Notes: generated from the letters alone by a model not told the origin. Counted from the first letter of the stretch, positions 11,171-19,318 are shown. The stretch: 57,987 nt of DNA from JANXXV01 sp038230275 (GCA_038230275.1 JBBRNO010000026.1:1-57987), one strand, 5' to 3'. Translations and numbers: made by a program.

Positions 11171-11757
11171 CAGGACGGCCGGGAGCCCGGCTTGTGCACC
11201 GGCAGGCCTTGCCGGCACAGGGGGCAAACGTCTTCCGAATAGGAAATCACACTCAGCGTTGCCAGGGCGGCTCGCTTCACGCCGAGGTCGGCCCTTCCGC
11301 CACTGCGATCGATTACCGATCCTGCGGCGATCACATTGGCCCCAGCGGCCCGAAGCAGACCGATCACCTCAAGCGAGCTGCCGCCCGTCGTGATCACGTC
11401 CTCTACTACCACGGCGTGATCGAACGGGTCGATCTGGAATCCACGCCGCAGAACCATCTTGCCGCCTGCGTCCCTTTCGGTGAACAAGAACCTGGTGCCC
11501 AGGGCCCGCGCCACTTCGTGGCCAATGATCAAGCCGCCGATTGCCGGAGAAACCACGACGCTGATCTTCTGTTCCGGTGAAATCGCTTGTAGCTTGCCGG
11601 CCAGAGCGACACCCAGAAGTTCGGCATGGTTGGGATGCGCCAGAACCAGCGCGCATTGCAGATACTCTGAGCTGTGAAGACCGCTGGTTAACCGGAAGTG
11701 GCCCTGCAAGTAGGCGCCGGTCTGGTTGAAGAGTGCTAATACGTTGGATTCAGTCAC
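11170..11757 (-). CDS. pyrE: Orotate phosphoribosyltransferase
   Basis: A 195-aa OPRTase, which joins orotate and PRPP to give orotidine 5'-phosphate in pyrimidine synthesis. The PRPP-binding motif AVVVEDVITTGGSS lies at about residues 115-127. HFRLTSGLHSSEYLQC near the start and the RFLFTERD block are typical. The C-terminus has a CPLC pair (C178, C181) in EDVCPLCRQGLPV, seen in a subset of PyrE proteins and possibly metal-binding. The stop overlaps the truA start (TGATG). The 235 bases upstream to the TolC-like gene hold no other gene. Confidence 0.93.
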   Translation of the reverse strand: MTESNVLALFNQTGAYLQGHFRLTSGLHSSEYLQCALVLAHPNHAELLGVALAGKLQAISPEQKISVVVSPAIGGLIIGHEVARALGTRFLFTERDAGGKMVLRRGFQIDPFDHAVVVEDVITTGGSSLEVIGLLRAAGANVIAAGSVIDRSGGRADLGVKRAALATLSVISYSEDVCPLCRQGLPVHKPGSRPS

Positions 11758-11992
11758 GTTTGACTATCATTTTACAGGTTGGCGGTAAAAGTGTACGATT
11801 CCGGCAACGGAAGTCCCGAAATCGGACACGGCCAAACCGGCATGGGTCTGCAATTCAAGCACTTGCGGACGGCATTCGGCGTGCAAAAACAGCAATTCGT
11901 CCGCGGAAGTGAGTCCTGGATGGGATGGTGCGATAACATATAGAATTCAGGGAACTCCGCGACAGCCGTTCTCGTTTTAGAGGAATAACATC

Positions 11993-13915
11993 ATGAAAAG
12001 TCTACAGTCCACTATTGCCTTGTTTTGCGTGTTCCTACTGGTGGTTCCAGGGGTGTTTGCGCAGCAACAAGTGAACATGCCCGGCGCGGTTCTTCCCCCC
12101 AAGGAGACTCACTGGTACTCGTCTTTCACCCACAAGTACACACCGTTTGACGTTGCACCGATCAATCTTGCCAACTCGCCGCGGCTGGAAGCGTTGATTC
12201 GCGCAGGTAGTATTTATCTGTCGCTTCAGGATGCCATCGCGCTGGCGCTCGAGAACAATCTCGATATCGAAGTGCAACGGTACGGTCCGCGGCTGGCGGA
12301 AGCGAATCTTTTGCGGGCGCAAGCCGGCGGTCTGCTGCGCGGCCAGACCAGTTCGGTGGCCGCTGGACCTTCGTCCGCGGTCAGCCAGCTGAATGGTGGA
12401 AGCAGTAGTTTTCAAAGTTCCTCAACCTCGACCGGCGCCGGCTCAAATGGCACCATCATCACTTCAACGGGAACTTCGCTGCCGAATCTGGACCCGGTGT
12501 TCTTCACCAACTACACATGGGGGCATTCCACGAACCTGCAAAGCAGTTCGTTTGCGAGTGGAACACCATCCCAGGTTTTCAATTCCGGCAACACTGCTAT
12601 CGGTATCCAGCAAGGCTTTCTTTCCGGCACCACGGCAACCGTCGGGTACAACAGCCAGAACCTGGCCTCAAACAACGTCCGTAGTGAAATCAACCCGGTG
12701 CGAACGGGCAACATCAACGTTCAGGTGACACAGCGGCTGTTGCAGGGATTCGGTTTCGCGGTAAACAGCCGCAACATCCGCATCGCGAAGAACTCGCAAC
12801 GCCTCAACGATCTGGTTTTCAAGCAGCAAGTGATCACTACCGTCTCTTCGGTGATCAATCTTTATACGGACCTGGTCAGCTTCAATGAAAACGTGAAGGT
12901 GAACAGACAGGCGCTGGCGCTGAACGAAAAGCTATACAGCGATAACAAGAAGCAAGTGGAGATTGGGACTTTGGCGCCAATCGAAATCGTCAAGGCGGAG
13001 GCGGAAGTGGCCAGCAGCCAGAACGCATTGATTCAATCGGAAACGCAGGTTCTGCAACAGGAGACCATCATCAAGAACGCCCTCAGCCGCACCGGTGTGG
13101 CCAGTCCGAGTGTTGCCGAGGCGCGAATCATCCCGACGGACAGTCTGAGTATTCCCGATGTAGAACCGGTGACTCCCATTCAGGATTTGGTGGCGCTTGC
13201 GTTGGCAAACCGGCCGGAAGTGGCGCAAACCGAAGTGAACATCGCTAACACCAAGATCCAATTGGAAGGCACCAAGAGCCAGTTGCGGCCCTCTCTGGAT
13301 TTGGTAGGCAGCATGCAGAACAACGGCATCGCCGGCTCACCAAATACCGTTGTGGCGCCGATTGACCCGAACACCGGCCTGCCGATTGTGCGCATTGCGA
13401 ATCCGGCGTTTCTGGGGGGCTTCGGTACGCTTTTCGATCAGATCTTCAGCCGGAACTACCCGAACTACAGTCTCGGATTTCAACTCAACGTCCCACTGCG
13501 GAACCGGTCCGCGCAAGCCGATCTGCTGAACGATCAACTTTCGTTACGGCAGGGCGAATTGAACCAACGGAAGCAGATCAATCAGATTCGGGTGGATGTG
13601 CAGAATGCGGTCATCGGACTGCAGCAATCCAGATCTCAATACCAGTCCGCGCAAAAATCGCGAGCGTTGCAGGAACAGACGCTGGACGCCGAGCAGAAGA
13701 AGTACGCACTGGGAGCGTCCACCATTTTCTTCGTTATCCAGGCGCAACGGGATTTAGCACAGGCCAAGGCATCGGAGGTAACCGCACTGAGTAACTACAA
13801 CCGGGCGAAGGTATCCTTATACTCGTCCACCGGCCAGACGCTGGAACGATACAACGTCACTTTGGATGAGGCGGTGAAGGGACAGGTTTCCAGAGCACCG
13901 AGCGCTTTGCCGTAG
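11993..13915 (+). CDS. TolC-like outer-membrane efflux protein
   Basis: A 640-aa protein with a clear signal peptide (hydrophobic core ALFCVFLLVVPGVFA, then QQQ). Two outer-membrane efflux (OEP) repeats follow. The first begins SLQDAIALALENNLDIEVQRYG at about residue 75. The second holds DLVALALANRPEVAQTEVNI at about residue 395 and ends in long coiled-coil helices with ALGASTIFFVIQAQRDLAQAK. Such proteins form trimeric channels for tripartite pumps or type I secretion. No membrane-fusion or inner-membrane pump gene lies next to it, so the substrate is unknown. A Ser/Gly/Thr-rich insertion lies at about 115-160. An AGAGGA ribosome site precedes the ATG. The sigma-54 region starts right after its stop. 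Confidence 0.88.
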   Translation: MKSLQSTIALFCVFLLVVPGVFAQQQVNMPGAVLPPKETHWYSSFTHKYTPFDVAPINLANSPRLEALIRAGSIYLSLQDAIALALENNLDIEVQRYGPRLAEANLLRAQAGGLLRGQTSSVAAGPSSAVSQLNGGSSSFQSSSTSTGAGSNGTIITSTGTSLPNLDPVFFTNYTWGHSTNLQSSSFASGTPSQVFNSGNTAIGIQQGFLSGTTATVGYNSQNLASNNVRSEINPVRTGNINVQVTQRLLQGFGFAVNSRNIRIAKNSQRLNDLVFKQQVITTVSSVINLYTDLVSFNENVKVNRQALALNEKLYSDNKKQVEIGTLAPIEIVKAEAEVASSQNALIQSETQVLQQETIIKNALSRTGVASPSVAEARIIPTDSLSIPDVEPVTPIQDLVALALANRPEVAQTEVNIANTKIQLEGTKSQLRPSLDLVGSMQNNGIAGSPNTVVAPIDPNTGLPIVRIANPAFLGGFGTLFDQIFSRNYPNYSLGFQLNVPLRNRSAQADLLNDQLSLRQGELNQRKQINQIRVDVQNAVIGLQQSRSQYQSAQKSRALQEQTLDAEQKKYALGASTIFFVIQAQRDLAQAKASEVTALSNYNRAKVSLYSSTGQTLERYNVTLDEAVKGQVSRAPSALP

Positions 13916-13921
13916 ATAGTG

Positions 13922-13978
13922 GTTCCACTTTTGCACGGTCTGGGGCAAGGGAGCGCGTAAGAAGTTCCATTTTGGAAC
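13922..13978 (+). promoter_or_regulatory. Two similar upstream activator-like sites
   Basis: GTTCCACTTTTGCAC (13922-13936) and GTTCCATTTTGGAAC (13964-13978) match at 12 of 15 positions. The second is a perfect 6-base inverted repeat around TTT. Their starts are 42 bases apart, four helical turns, and the second lies about 42 bases before the -24 element. This is the layout expected for enhancer sites of a sigma-54 activator, but the activator is unknown. Confidence 0.55.
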
Positions 13979-14019
13979 AGCTGGATTGGGGCGGTTATTG
14001 ATTCTGCGCCACTTACTGT

Positions 14020-14036
14020 TTGGCACACCGTTTGCA
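14020..14036 (+). promoter_or_regulatory. Sigma-54 (-24/-12) promoter
   Basis: TTGGCACACCGTTTGCA matches the core pattern YTGGCAC-N5-TTGCW with correct spacing between GG (-24) and GC (-12). Transcription should start near 14047, pointing at the hairpin RNA candidate. Confidence 0.75.
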
Positions 14037-14046
14037 AGATAAGCGA

Positions 14047-14207
14047 TTGTGAAACTAAGTAAGGCTCAAGGATCGAAAGGTTGTTCCTCTTTACCGCCTC
14101 AGTAAGTTCCCCGACCTTCCACTTCCCCAACTTTCCCCAAAACCCCTCCCAACCTGGATCCTTGAGCCCGGTAGTCCAGCGGATAGCCGCTGGGCAGCAG
14201 CTTTTTC
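14047..14207 (+). ncRNA. Candidate sigma-54-dependent small RNA with long stem and C-rich loop
   Basis: GGCTCAAGGATC at 14063-14074 is the exact reverse complement of GATCCTTGAGCC at 14157-14168. Just inside, AGGTTG (14078-14083) pairs with CAACCT (14150-14155). Together they make an 18-bp stem with one small internal loop. The enclosed 66 bases are strongly C/T-rich and G-poor, with TTCCTC, several TTCCCC-like runs and CCCCTCCC, which resemble anti-Shine-Dalgarno loops. A second hairpin and T5 follow. The size would be about 160 nt from the predicted sigma-54 start. This is seen in sequence only: expression and targets are unknown, and a longer mRNA leader for the ORF at 14255 is an alternative. 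Confidence 0.55.
14176..14206 (+). terminator. Terminator-like hairpin after the RNA candidate
   Basis: CCAGCGG-ATAG-CCGCTGG (14176-14193) forms a 7-bp stem with a 4-base loop. TTTTT follows at 14202-14206 after an 8-base gap. The gap makes it weaker than a classic intrinsic terminator. Confidence 0.45.
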
Positions 14208-14254
14208 GGATTATTCCTAGGATACAAAGCCAGCCGCGAGCCGAAGAGTTCTTT

Positions 14255-14428
14255 ATGACCACCCCGATCAATGATCTTCAGAATCACATCCATTTTCAAT
14301 TGAGCTTGCTGAAGCTCGTCAATACTCAAAATGGATCTGAATCGATTTCGACCGCGCCTCCGGCTGAAATTATGCAGCAGCAGCATTTGCAAGATGCGCT
14401 CGCTAAAATAGTCGACGCGATTCACTAA
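14255..14428 (+). CDS. Possible 57-aa protein, unknown
   Basis: A short frame beginning MTTPINDLQNHIHFQL and ending HLQDALAKIVDAIH, rich in Gln, His and Leu, with predicted amphipathic helices. It lies downstream of the sigma-54 promoter, with a weak AAGAG site before the ATG. The frame is open further upstream to a TTG at 14081, which would run through the RNA hairpin. An overlapping minus-strand frame of similar quality exists, so coding status is doubtful. No family was recognised. Confidence 0.25.
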   Translation: MTTPINDLQNHIHFQLSLLKLVNTQNGSESISTAPPAEIMQQQHLQDALAKIVDAIH

Positions 14429-14484
14429 TTGCAGGCGGTCCTGAACCGCGTTTTGAGCTCACGGAACGTAAAACTTTTTACCGC

Positions 14485-14514
14485 TTGTACGGTTTCGCAC
14501 CCATCTGATATAGT
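14485..14514 (+). promoter_or_regulatory. Sigma-70-type promoter for the molybdenum hydroxylase operon
   Basis: TTGTAC (14485-14490), an 18-base spacer and TATAGT (14509-14514). The predicted start near 14521 leaves a leader with the strong ribosome site GAAAGGAAGG before the GTG at 14551. Confidence 0.55.
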
Positions 14515-14550
14515 TCTCATATTCACCGGGCACGAAAGGAAGGTTTTCCA

Positions 14551-15189
14551 GTGAGCTCAATCAAAGATCCAGAGAATCCCAAGAAACCTACATCGGGCTT
14601 TTCGCGGCGCGGATTCATGCGCGGCGTAGGCCTCAGCGGAGGAGCGCTCGGTACCGGCCTCCTCGAACAAGAAGCGCAAGCCGCACCACCGGCCGCAGCT
14701 GTTTCCGGTCCCGCGGCGGTTCCTATTACGCTTCAGATCAACGGCAAAGCCGTCAAGACTTCCGTGGAACCCCGCGAGACCCTGCTGGACACCATGCGCA
14801 ATTCGCTGGACCTGACGGCAGCCAAGCGCGTCTGCGACCGGGGTACCTGCGGCGCTTGCACCGTCATTGTTTCCGGAAAAGTGATGTATAGTTGCACCAT
14901 TCTGGCCATTGATGCGCAGGGCAAGGAAATCGAAACACTCGAAGGCATCTCGGCGAAGAATCATCCCATCATCGCCGCTTTCGTGGCCAACGACGCTCAG
15001 CAGTGCGGTTATTGTACGCCGGGCTTCGTGGTCGCCTCGAAGGGATTCCTCGATAAGCACCCAAATCCGACATACGAAGAAGTAAAGAAGGGTCTGGGCG
15101 GCAATCTCTGCCGCTGCGGCACTTATATGGGCATCCGGCAAGCCGTTGTCGATGCCGGCAAGCAGCTCAAGGGAGGACGGAATGCCTGA
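14551..15189 (+). CDS. Molybdenum hydroxylase, [2Fe-2S] subunit with Tat signal
   Basis: The 212-aa small subunit of a xanthine dehydrogenase/aldehyde oxidase family enzyme. It carries electrons from the Mo site to FAD. A twin-arginine signal (SRRGFMRGVGLSGGALG, residues 18-34) points to export of the folded complex. A plant-type cluster is bound by C95, C100, C103 and C115 (CDRGTCGACTV). The second cluster uses C152, C155, C187 and C189 (CGYCTPGF, NLCRCGTY). Tat-tagged FeS subunits are known in periplasmic aldehyde oxidoreductases such as PaoA. The start is GTG with a GAAAGGAAGG site upstream. The next gene overlaps its end by 8 bases (ATGCCTGA). Confidence 0.92.
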   Translation: MSSIKDPENPKKPTSGFSRRGFMRGVGLSGGALGTGLLEQEAQAAPPAAAVSGPAAVPITLQINGKAVKTSVEPRETLLDTMRNSLDLTAAKRVCDRGTCGACTVIVSGKVMYSCTILAIDAQGKEIETLEGISAKNHPIIAAFVANDAQQCGYCTPGFVVASKGFLDKHPNPTYEEVKKGLGGNLCRCGTYMGIRQAVVDAGKQLKGGRNA

Positions 15190-17320
15190 TTATAGCTGGC
15201 CAGCAATGGAAAAACGCCGCGTCGTCGGCAAGCGGACGAGCCGTCTGGATGGTCCCGCCAAGGCGAGCGGCAAAGCGAAATATCCGTCCGATCTGAATCC
15301 TCCGGGGCTGCTGCAAGCAGTGATGTTGACCTCTCCGCACGCTCACGCGCGTGTGAAGAGCGTGGATATCAGCGCCGCGCAGAAGATGACCGGAGTTACT
15401 GCTGTCCGTGTGATTTCCGGACCGGGTACGGAAGTGCAATGGGCGGGAACTGAGATCGCCATGGTGGCGGCTACCTCGGAAGCCATCGCCCGCGACGCAG
15501 TGGCGCTGATTAAAGTAGATTACGAAGTGCTGCCGCACATTGTCCGGGAAGACGATCTGGGCAAAGTGGGCAATCGTGCCAAGGCGGCCGGTGAGCAGGT
15601 GACCGGCGATCCTGACGCGGCCTTTAAAGAAGCCGATGCGATCTCTGAAAATCTTTACTCCATCCCTGTAATCACCCACTGCTGCCTGGAACCGCATGGG
15701 CAGGTTATCGCCATGAACGGCGATAAGGTGAATTACTGGCCTTCGACGCAGGCCGTATCCACGGTTGGCGGAGATCTGGCCAGAGGTCTGGAAATACCCG
15801 CGGCCAACGTTCATGTGCAGATGGACTACATGGGCGGCGGATTTGGCGGTAAGTTTCCGGCAGACCGTTGGGGCATTGAAAGTGCGCAGCTTTCCAAGGC
15901 AAGCGGCGGCAGACCGGTCAAGTTCTTCCTGGATCGTGAGACGGAGCTAACCATCGCCGGCGTGCGGCCATCCGCGTTTGCCAATATCAAGATCGGCGCG
16001 AAGAAAGACGGCACCATTATCGCGTGGCAGTCCCAATCCTGGGCCAGCGGCGGTTTCGGCGGTGGCGGAATGCCGCCGCTTCCGTACGTGTACAACAAGA
16101 TTCCGAACTACCGGCTGAACCACACGGCGGTTTCGTTGAATGCGGGATCGGCACGTGCGTGGCGCGCGCCAAATAATCCGCAGGCATCGTTTCTGACCTG
16201 CTCGGCAATTGACGATCTGGCGGCCAAGTTAAAGATGGATCCGCTGGAGGTGTTCCTCAAGAACGTCAACCTGACGATTCGCCCGGACACTTACCGTTTG
16301 CAGCTCAACAAAGCGGCGGAGATGATCGAGTGGAAGAAGAACTGGCGTCCGCGCGGTGAGAACAAAGACGGTTCCATGCGCCGCGGCCTAGGCATCGGAA
16401 TCGCCACCTGGGGCGGTGCCGGCCACGCCAGTAAGGCCCGCACCACCATTCACCCGGACGGTTCGGTTGAGGTGGAGCTTGGCAGCCAGGACATCGGCTC
16501 CGGCACACGGACGGTAATCTCGATGGTGGCTGCCGAAACGCTCGGCTTGCCCCTCAGCATGATCAAGGTGAAGATCGGCGACAATCTCTACCCCGTTTCC
16601 GGACCTTCCGGCGGCTCGACGACCGTGGGCGGTGTATCGTCGTCCACGCGCAAAGCGTCTATGAATGCGCTGCAGAAGCTGTACGAAATCGTCGGTCCCA
16701 TTCTGAGCGCTCCCCCGGACCGCCTGGAAGCCGTCGACGGGAAGATCCGTATGATCGGCAACCCGGACAAGGGCATGTCCTGGCAACAGGCCTGTCAAAA
16801 GCTGGGCGTCAACACCATCACCGAGATGGGTGAGAACGATCCGAAGAAGACCGAGGGGCTCAACACGGGCGGCGCGTCGGGCATCCAGATGGCCGATGTA
16901 TCGGTGGACATCGAGACGGGCGTGGTGAAGATGAACAAGCTGGTAGCGGTGCAGGATTGCGGCATGGTGATCAATCCGAAGACCGCTGAGAGCCAAGTGC
17001 TGGGCGCATGCATCATGAGCATCTGTTCCGCGTTGATGGAAGAGCGTGTGATGGATCAGCAAACCGGACGGGTATTGAACGCCGATATGGAGTTCTACAA
17101 ACTAGCTGGAATCGCGGACATTGGCGATATCGTCGTCGATATGGACGTCTCGCCGGCGAACGATAAACGCGGCGTCATCGGCTTGGGTGAACCGCCCGCG
17201 ATTCCTGGAGTTGCGGCGATCGCCAACGCGGTGGCAAACGCAATCGGGGTACGAGTACCGTCGGTTCCGCTCATTCCGAGCCGGGTGCTGGCGGCGCTGA
17301 ATGGCAAGAGGAGCGCGTAA
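15182..17320 (+). CDS. Molybdenum hydroxylase, molybdopterin-binding catalytic subunit
   Basis: The 712-aa catalytic subunit, which hydroxylates aldehydes or N-heterocycles with water-derived oxygen. The first domain holds KRTSRLDGPAKASGKAKYPSD-like sequence. MGGGFGGKF (about 230) binds the cofactor, RAWRAPNNPQASF follows (about 330), and the catalytic glutamate sits in GLGEPPAIPG (about E670). SGPSGGSTTVGGVSSS is the usual cofactor loop. The start at 15182 (MPDYSWPAMEKR) was preferred to 15146 because of the AAGGGAGG site just upstream. No Tat signal is seen, so it would be exported by hitch-hiking on the FeS subunit. The substrate cannot be read from the sequence. The stop overlaps the FAD-subunit start (TAATG). 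Confidence 0.92.
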   Translation: MPDYSWPAMEKRRVVGKRTSRLDGPAKASGKAKYPSDLNPPGLLQAVMLTSPHAHARVKSVDISAAQKMTGVTAVRVISGPGTEVQWAGTEIAMVAATSEAIARDAVALIKVDYEVLPHIVREDDLGKVGNRAKAAGEQVTGDPDAAFKEADAISENLYSIPVITHCCLEPHGQVIAMNGDKVNYWPSTQAVSTVGGDLARGLEIPAANVHVQMDYMGGGFGGKFPADRWGIESAQLSKASGGRPVKFFLDRETELTIAGVRPSAFANIKIGAKKDGTIIAWQSQSWASGGFGGGGMPPLPYVYNKIPNYRLNHTAVSLNAGSARAWRAPNNPQASFLTCSAIDDLAAKLKMDPLEVFLKNVNLTIRPDTYRLQLNKAAEMIEWKKNWRPRGENKDGSMRRGLGIGIATWGGAGHASKARTTIHPDGSVEVELGSQDIGSGTRTVISMVAAETLGLPLSMIKVKIGDNLYPVSGPSGGSTTVGGVSSSTRKASMNALQKLYEIVGPILSAPPDRLEAVDGKIRMIGNPDKGMSWQQACQKLGVNTITEMGENDPKKTEGLNTGGASGIQMADVSVDIETGVVKMNKLVAVQDCGMVINPKTAESQVLGACIMSICSALMEERVMDQQTGRVLNADMEFYKLAGIADIGDIVVDMDVSPANDKRGVIGLGEPPAIPGVAAIANAVANAIGVRVPSVPLIPSRVLAALNGKRSA

Positions 17321-18300
17321 TGCAAAATTTCGAGTACGCAAATCCAAAGACGATTCAGGAAGCCACGGCGCTGCTTGGCGCCAGTTGGACTGATGCGAAT
17401 GTGCTGGCCGGCGGCACGGACCTGATCAGCATGATGAAGGAAGAGCTGGCCACTCCCAAGCGTGTAGTGAACATCAAAGGCATCAAAGAGCTGGGCGGCA
17501 TTCACAAGAGCGGCGGCGGTCTGCGCATCGGCGCAACTGTCACATTCGAGGAACTTCTGGAGAATGCGGCTGTGCGCGCTGAGTATCCGTCTCTGGTAGA
17601 GGCGGCGCACGGCGTTTCCAGCCAGCAAATTCGTAACATGGGAACGGTGGGCGGCGACCTCTGCCAGCGTCCGCGCTGCTGGTACTTCCGCGGTGGCGAA
17701 GGACTGCTGGGCATGAAGAACGGGAAGAGTCTGATTCCCGGCGGTGAAAACCGGTACCATGCGATCTTCCCCGTGGGCGCGGCGCACTTTGTAAGTGCTT
17801 CGAGTCTGGCTCCGGCGTTCATCGCTCTGGGCGCGAAGTTCAAGCTGGTTTCGGCTTCGGGAAATCGTGAAGTTGCGGCGGAGAAGTTCTTTGTCGCACC
17901 GGAGAACGAGAATGCCCGCGAGATTGTTCTGGCTCCGAATGAGATTCTGACCGAGATCGTAATTCCGGCAGCCAAGGGCGTTAAGAACGCCACCTATGAA
18001 GTGCGGCAGAAAGAGGCGCTGGATTGGCCTTTGGCGACAGCTTCGGTTGCCCTCACCATGAAGGGTGGCACGGTTGGCAGTGCGCGCATTGTGTTGGGAC
18101 ACGTGGGTCCGGTGCCCTATTCCGCCTCCGCCGCTGAGAAGTGGCTGGCAGGCAAGACCATCTCTGAAAGTGTGGCCGAGGACGCAGGCAAAGCCGCCGT
18201 GGCGGATGCGAAACCGCTGAGCCAAAATGAGTATAAGGTGCAACTGGCAAAGGTGGCTGTAAAGCGCGCACTGCTGGAAGCGGCCGGCAAAAAGGCGTAA
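17320..18300 (+). CDS. Molybdenum hydroxylase, FAD-binding subunit
   Basis: A 326-aa CoxM/PaoB-like FAD protein that passes electrons on to an acceptor. FAD-binding motifs AGGTDLISMMK (about 30-40) and RNMGTVGGDLCQRPRCWYF (about 105-123) are present, and the CO dehydrogenase flavoprotein C-terminal domain fills the last 100 residues. PaoB-type subunits bind an extra [4Fe-4S] cluster through four cysteines in this loop. Here only C115 and C120 remain, and the partner region reads GLLGMKNGKSLIPGGENRYH without Cys, so that cluster is probably absent or different. It starts on the stop of the Moco gene and is followed after four bases by the Cys-rich ORF. Confidence 0.92.
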   Translation: MQNFEYANPKTIQEATALLGASWTDANVLAGGTDLISMMKEELATPKRVVNIKGIKELGGIHKSGGGLRIGATVTFEELLENAAVRAEYPSLVEAAHGVSSQQIRNMGTVGGDLCQRPRCWYFRGGEGLLGMKNGKSLIPGGENRYHAIFPVGAAHFVSASSLAPAFIALGAKFKLVSASGNREVAAEKFFVAPENENAREIVLAPNEILTEIVIPAAKGVKNATYEVRQKEALDWPLATASVALTMKGGTVGSARIVLGHVGPVPYSASAAEKWLAGKTISESVAEDAGKAAVADAKPLSQNEYKVQLAKVAVKRALLEAAGKKA

Positions 18301-18304
18301 GCGC

Positions 18305-18520
18305 ATGGAACGGGCAGGCCTGGTAAATATTGACGAGGACCGTTGCTCTAATCTTCGCTGGAAGGGAATGTTCATTCCAGTGGAATGGGATCCAACGATT
18401 CCGCATGGGAATGACCGGCTCTTTTGGTGCCACAAGACGCAGATGTGCCTCGGGTTGGATGGTAAATTGGCCGACGACTACGAATGTCATGAAGGCCGCG
18501 AGTGCTATCGGGCGTTGTAG
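18305..18520 (+). CDS. Small Cys-rich protein linked to the molybdenum hydroxylase operon
   Basis: A 71-aa protein starting four bases after the FAD-subunit stop. It has five cysteines (C14, C42, C48, C61, C67) and three histidines (H34, H43, H62). The central block is RWKGMFIPVEWDP, then NDRLFWCHKTQMCLG and DDYECHEGRECYRAL, with little low-complexity sequence. The C-H, C-x5-C and C-x5-C spacings could bind a metal or cluster, or form disulfides if exported, though no signal peptide is visible. I recall look-alikes beside such operons in acidobacteria but know no function. Conserved aromatic and Cys content argues for a real gene, perhaps an accessory factor or extra electron carrier. Confidence 0.6.
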   Translation: MERAGLVNIDEDRCSNLRWKGMFIPVEWDPTIPHGNDRLFWCHKTQMCLGLDGKLADDYECHEGRECYRAL

Positions 18521-18573
18521 GGTTCTTTGTAGTGTGGGGTAAACTGTAATAAGAATCACTTGGAGGTTCCCGC

Positions 18574-19257
18574 ATGAAGAAATTGATTGCATCCGTCTCC
18601 TTGGCTGCCTCGACACTGATGGCCGCCAGCTTACCGCCCGTCCGCAGCAGCGTGCAGGGCGATTACGTGGAAGCTCGAACGGCGGACGTGTACACCGGTC
18701 CGTGCTTTGCCAACAGTGAAGTTGATTTGGTTGGCAATCTGGCGGTGTTCGGCTGGAAAGTAAAGAAGGGCGAATGGGAAGGCGTCAACGTGGATGGGCT
18801 GTCAGTCATCGGCGTCGTCAAGGCCAGCGGCACCTTAGGATATATCCATAGCGACGCTTATCCTGTGAAGTCGGTCATCATCGTGGATGAGCGGGCCACT
18901 CCGATGCAGCGGTTGGCGCTGCAAAGCTTCGCCAAGAAAATGGGAGGCAAACTGTTGACCGATGTAGTGCGGGTCGATGTGTCGCCCATCACTTTCACGA
19001 TGGAAGGCGAAAATGTTCACAGCGCGAAGGCGAAGTTGACCGCAGGAACGCTGGCGGCCATCGAAACCCGCGCGATGCAGGAAGGGGATCAACTCTGCCA
19101 CAACGAAGAGACCTGGTATGAGCCGCTCACGAAGCTGGATCATTCCATGGCTGCCTACGCGCTGGCGCACAAGTTCACGGGGCCTGAGTTAGGCACCACC
19201 TGGAGCTACCCAGAAAAGCGCAGCGCTTTCGTTGGCTCTTTTCACTACAACGACTAA
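18574..19257 (+). CDS. Secreted DUF1326 protein
   Basis: A 227-aa protein with a signal peptide (MKKLIASVSLAASTLMAAS). The DUF1326 hallmark GDYVEARTADVYTGPC follows, with FGWKVKKGEWEGVNVDGLSV after it. DUF1326 proteins are of unknown function and common in acidobacteria and planctomycetes. A strong GGAGG site precedes the ATG, and a TAATAA-like -10 lies about 20 bases before it, suggesting its own promoter. A strong terminator follows. One cysteine pair (C43 in TGPC, and C in DQLCHNEE) is visible and might form a disulfide or bind metal. Confidence 0.8.
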   Translation: MKKLIASVSLAASTLMAASLPPVRSSVQGDYVEARTADVYTGPCFANSEVDLVGNLAVFGWKVKKGEWEGVNVDGLSVIGVVKASGTLGYIHSDAYPVKSVIIVDERATPMQRLALQSFAKKMGGKLLTDVVRVDVSPITFTMEGENVHSAKAKLTAGTLAAIETRAMQEGDQLCHNEETWYEPLTKLDHSMAAYALAHKFTGPELGTTWSYPEKRSAFVGSFHYND

Positions 19258-19279
19258 CCGCAAGACGGTTTTGCAACAG

Positions 19280-19318
19280 GGCCGCATGGATCCCGGATGG
19301 GTTCCGTGCGGCCTTTTT
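19280..19318 (+). terminator. Rho-independent terminator
   Basis: GGCCGCA (19280-19286) pairs with TGCGGCC (19307-19313), with an inner GGATCCC/GGGTTCC helix, and TTTTT follows directly. It ends the DUF1326 transcript. The next gene starts only 8 bases after the T run, so that gene has almost no leader unless there is read-through. Confidence 0.85.

Noticed and set aside
14099..14425. 108-codon minus-strand frame opposite the RNA candidate
   Set aside because: It runs through the long stem and the terminator-like hairpin, starts without a ribosome site and matches no family I know. It cannot be excluded fully.
17095..18435. 446-codon minus-strand open frame
   Set aside because: It is antisense to the Moco and FAD subunits. 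The length reflects high-GC third positions on the coding strand.
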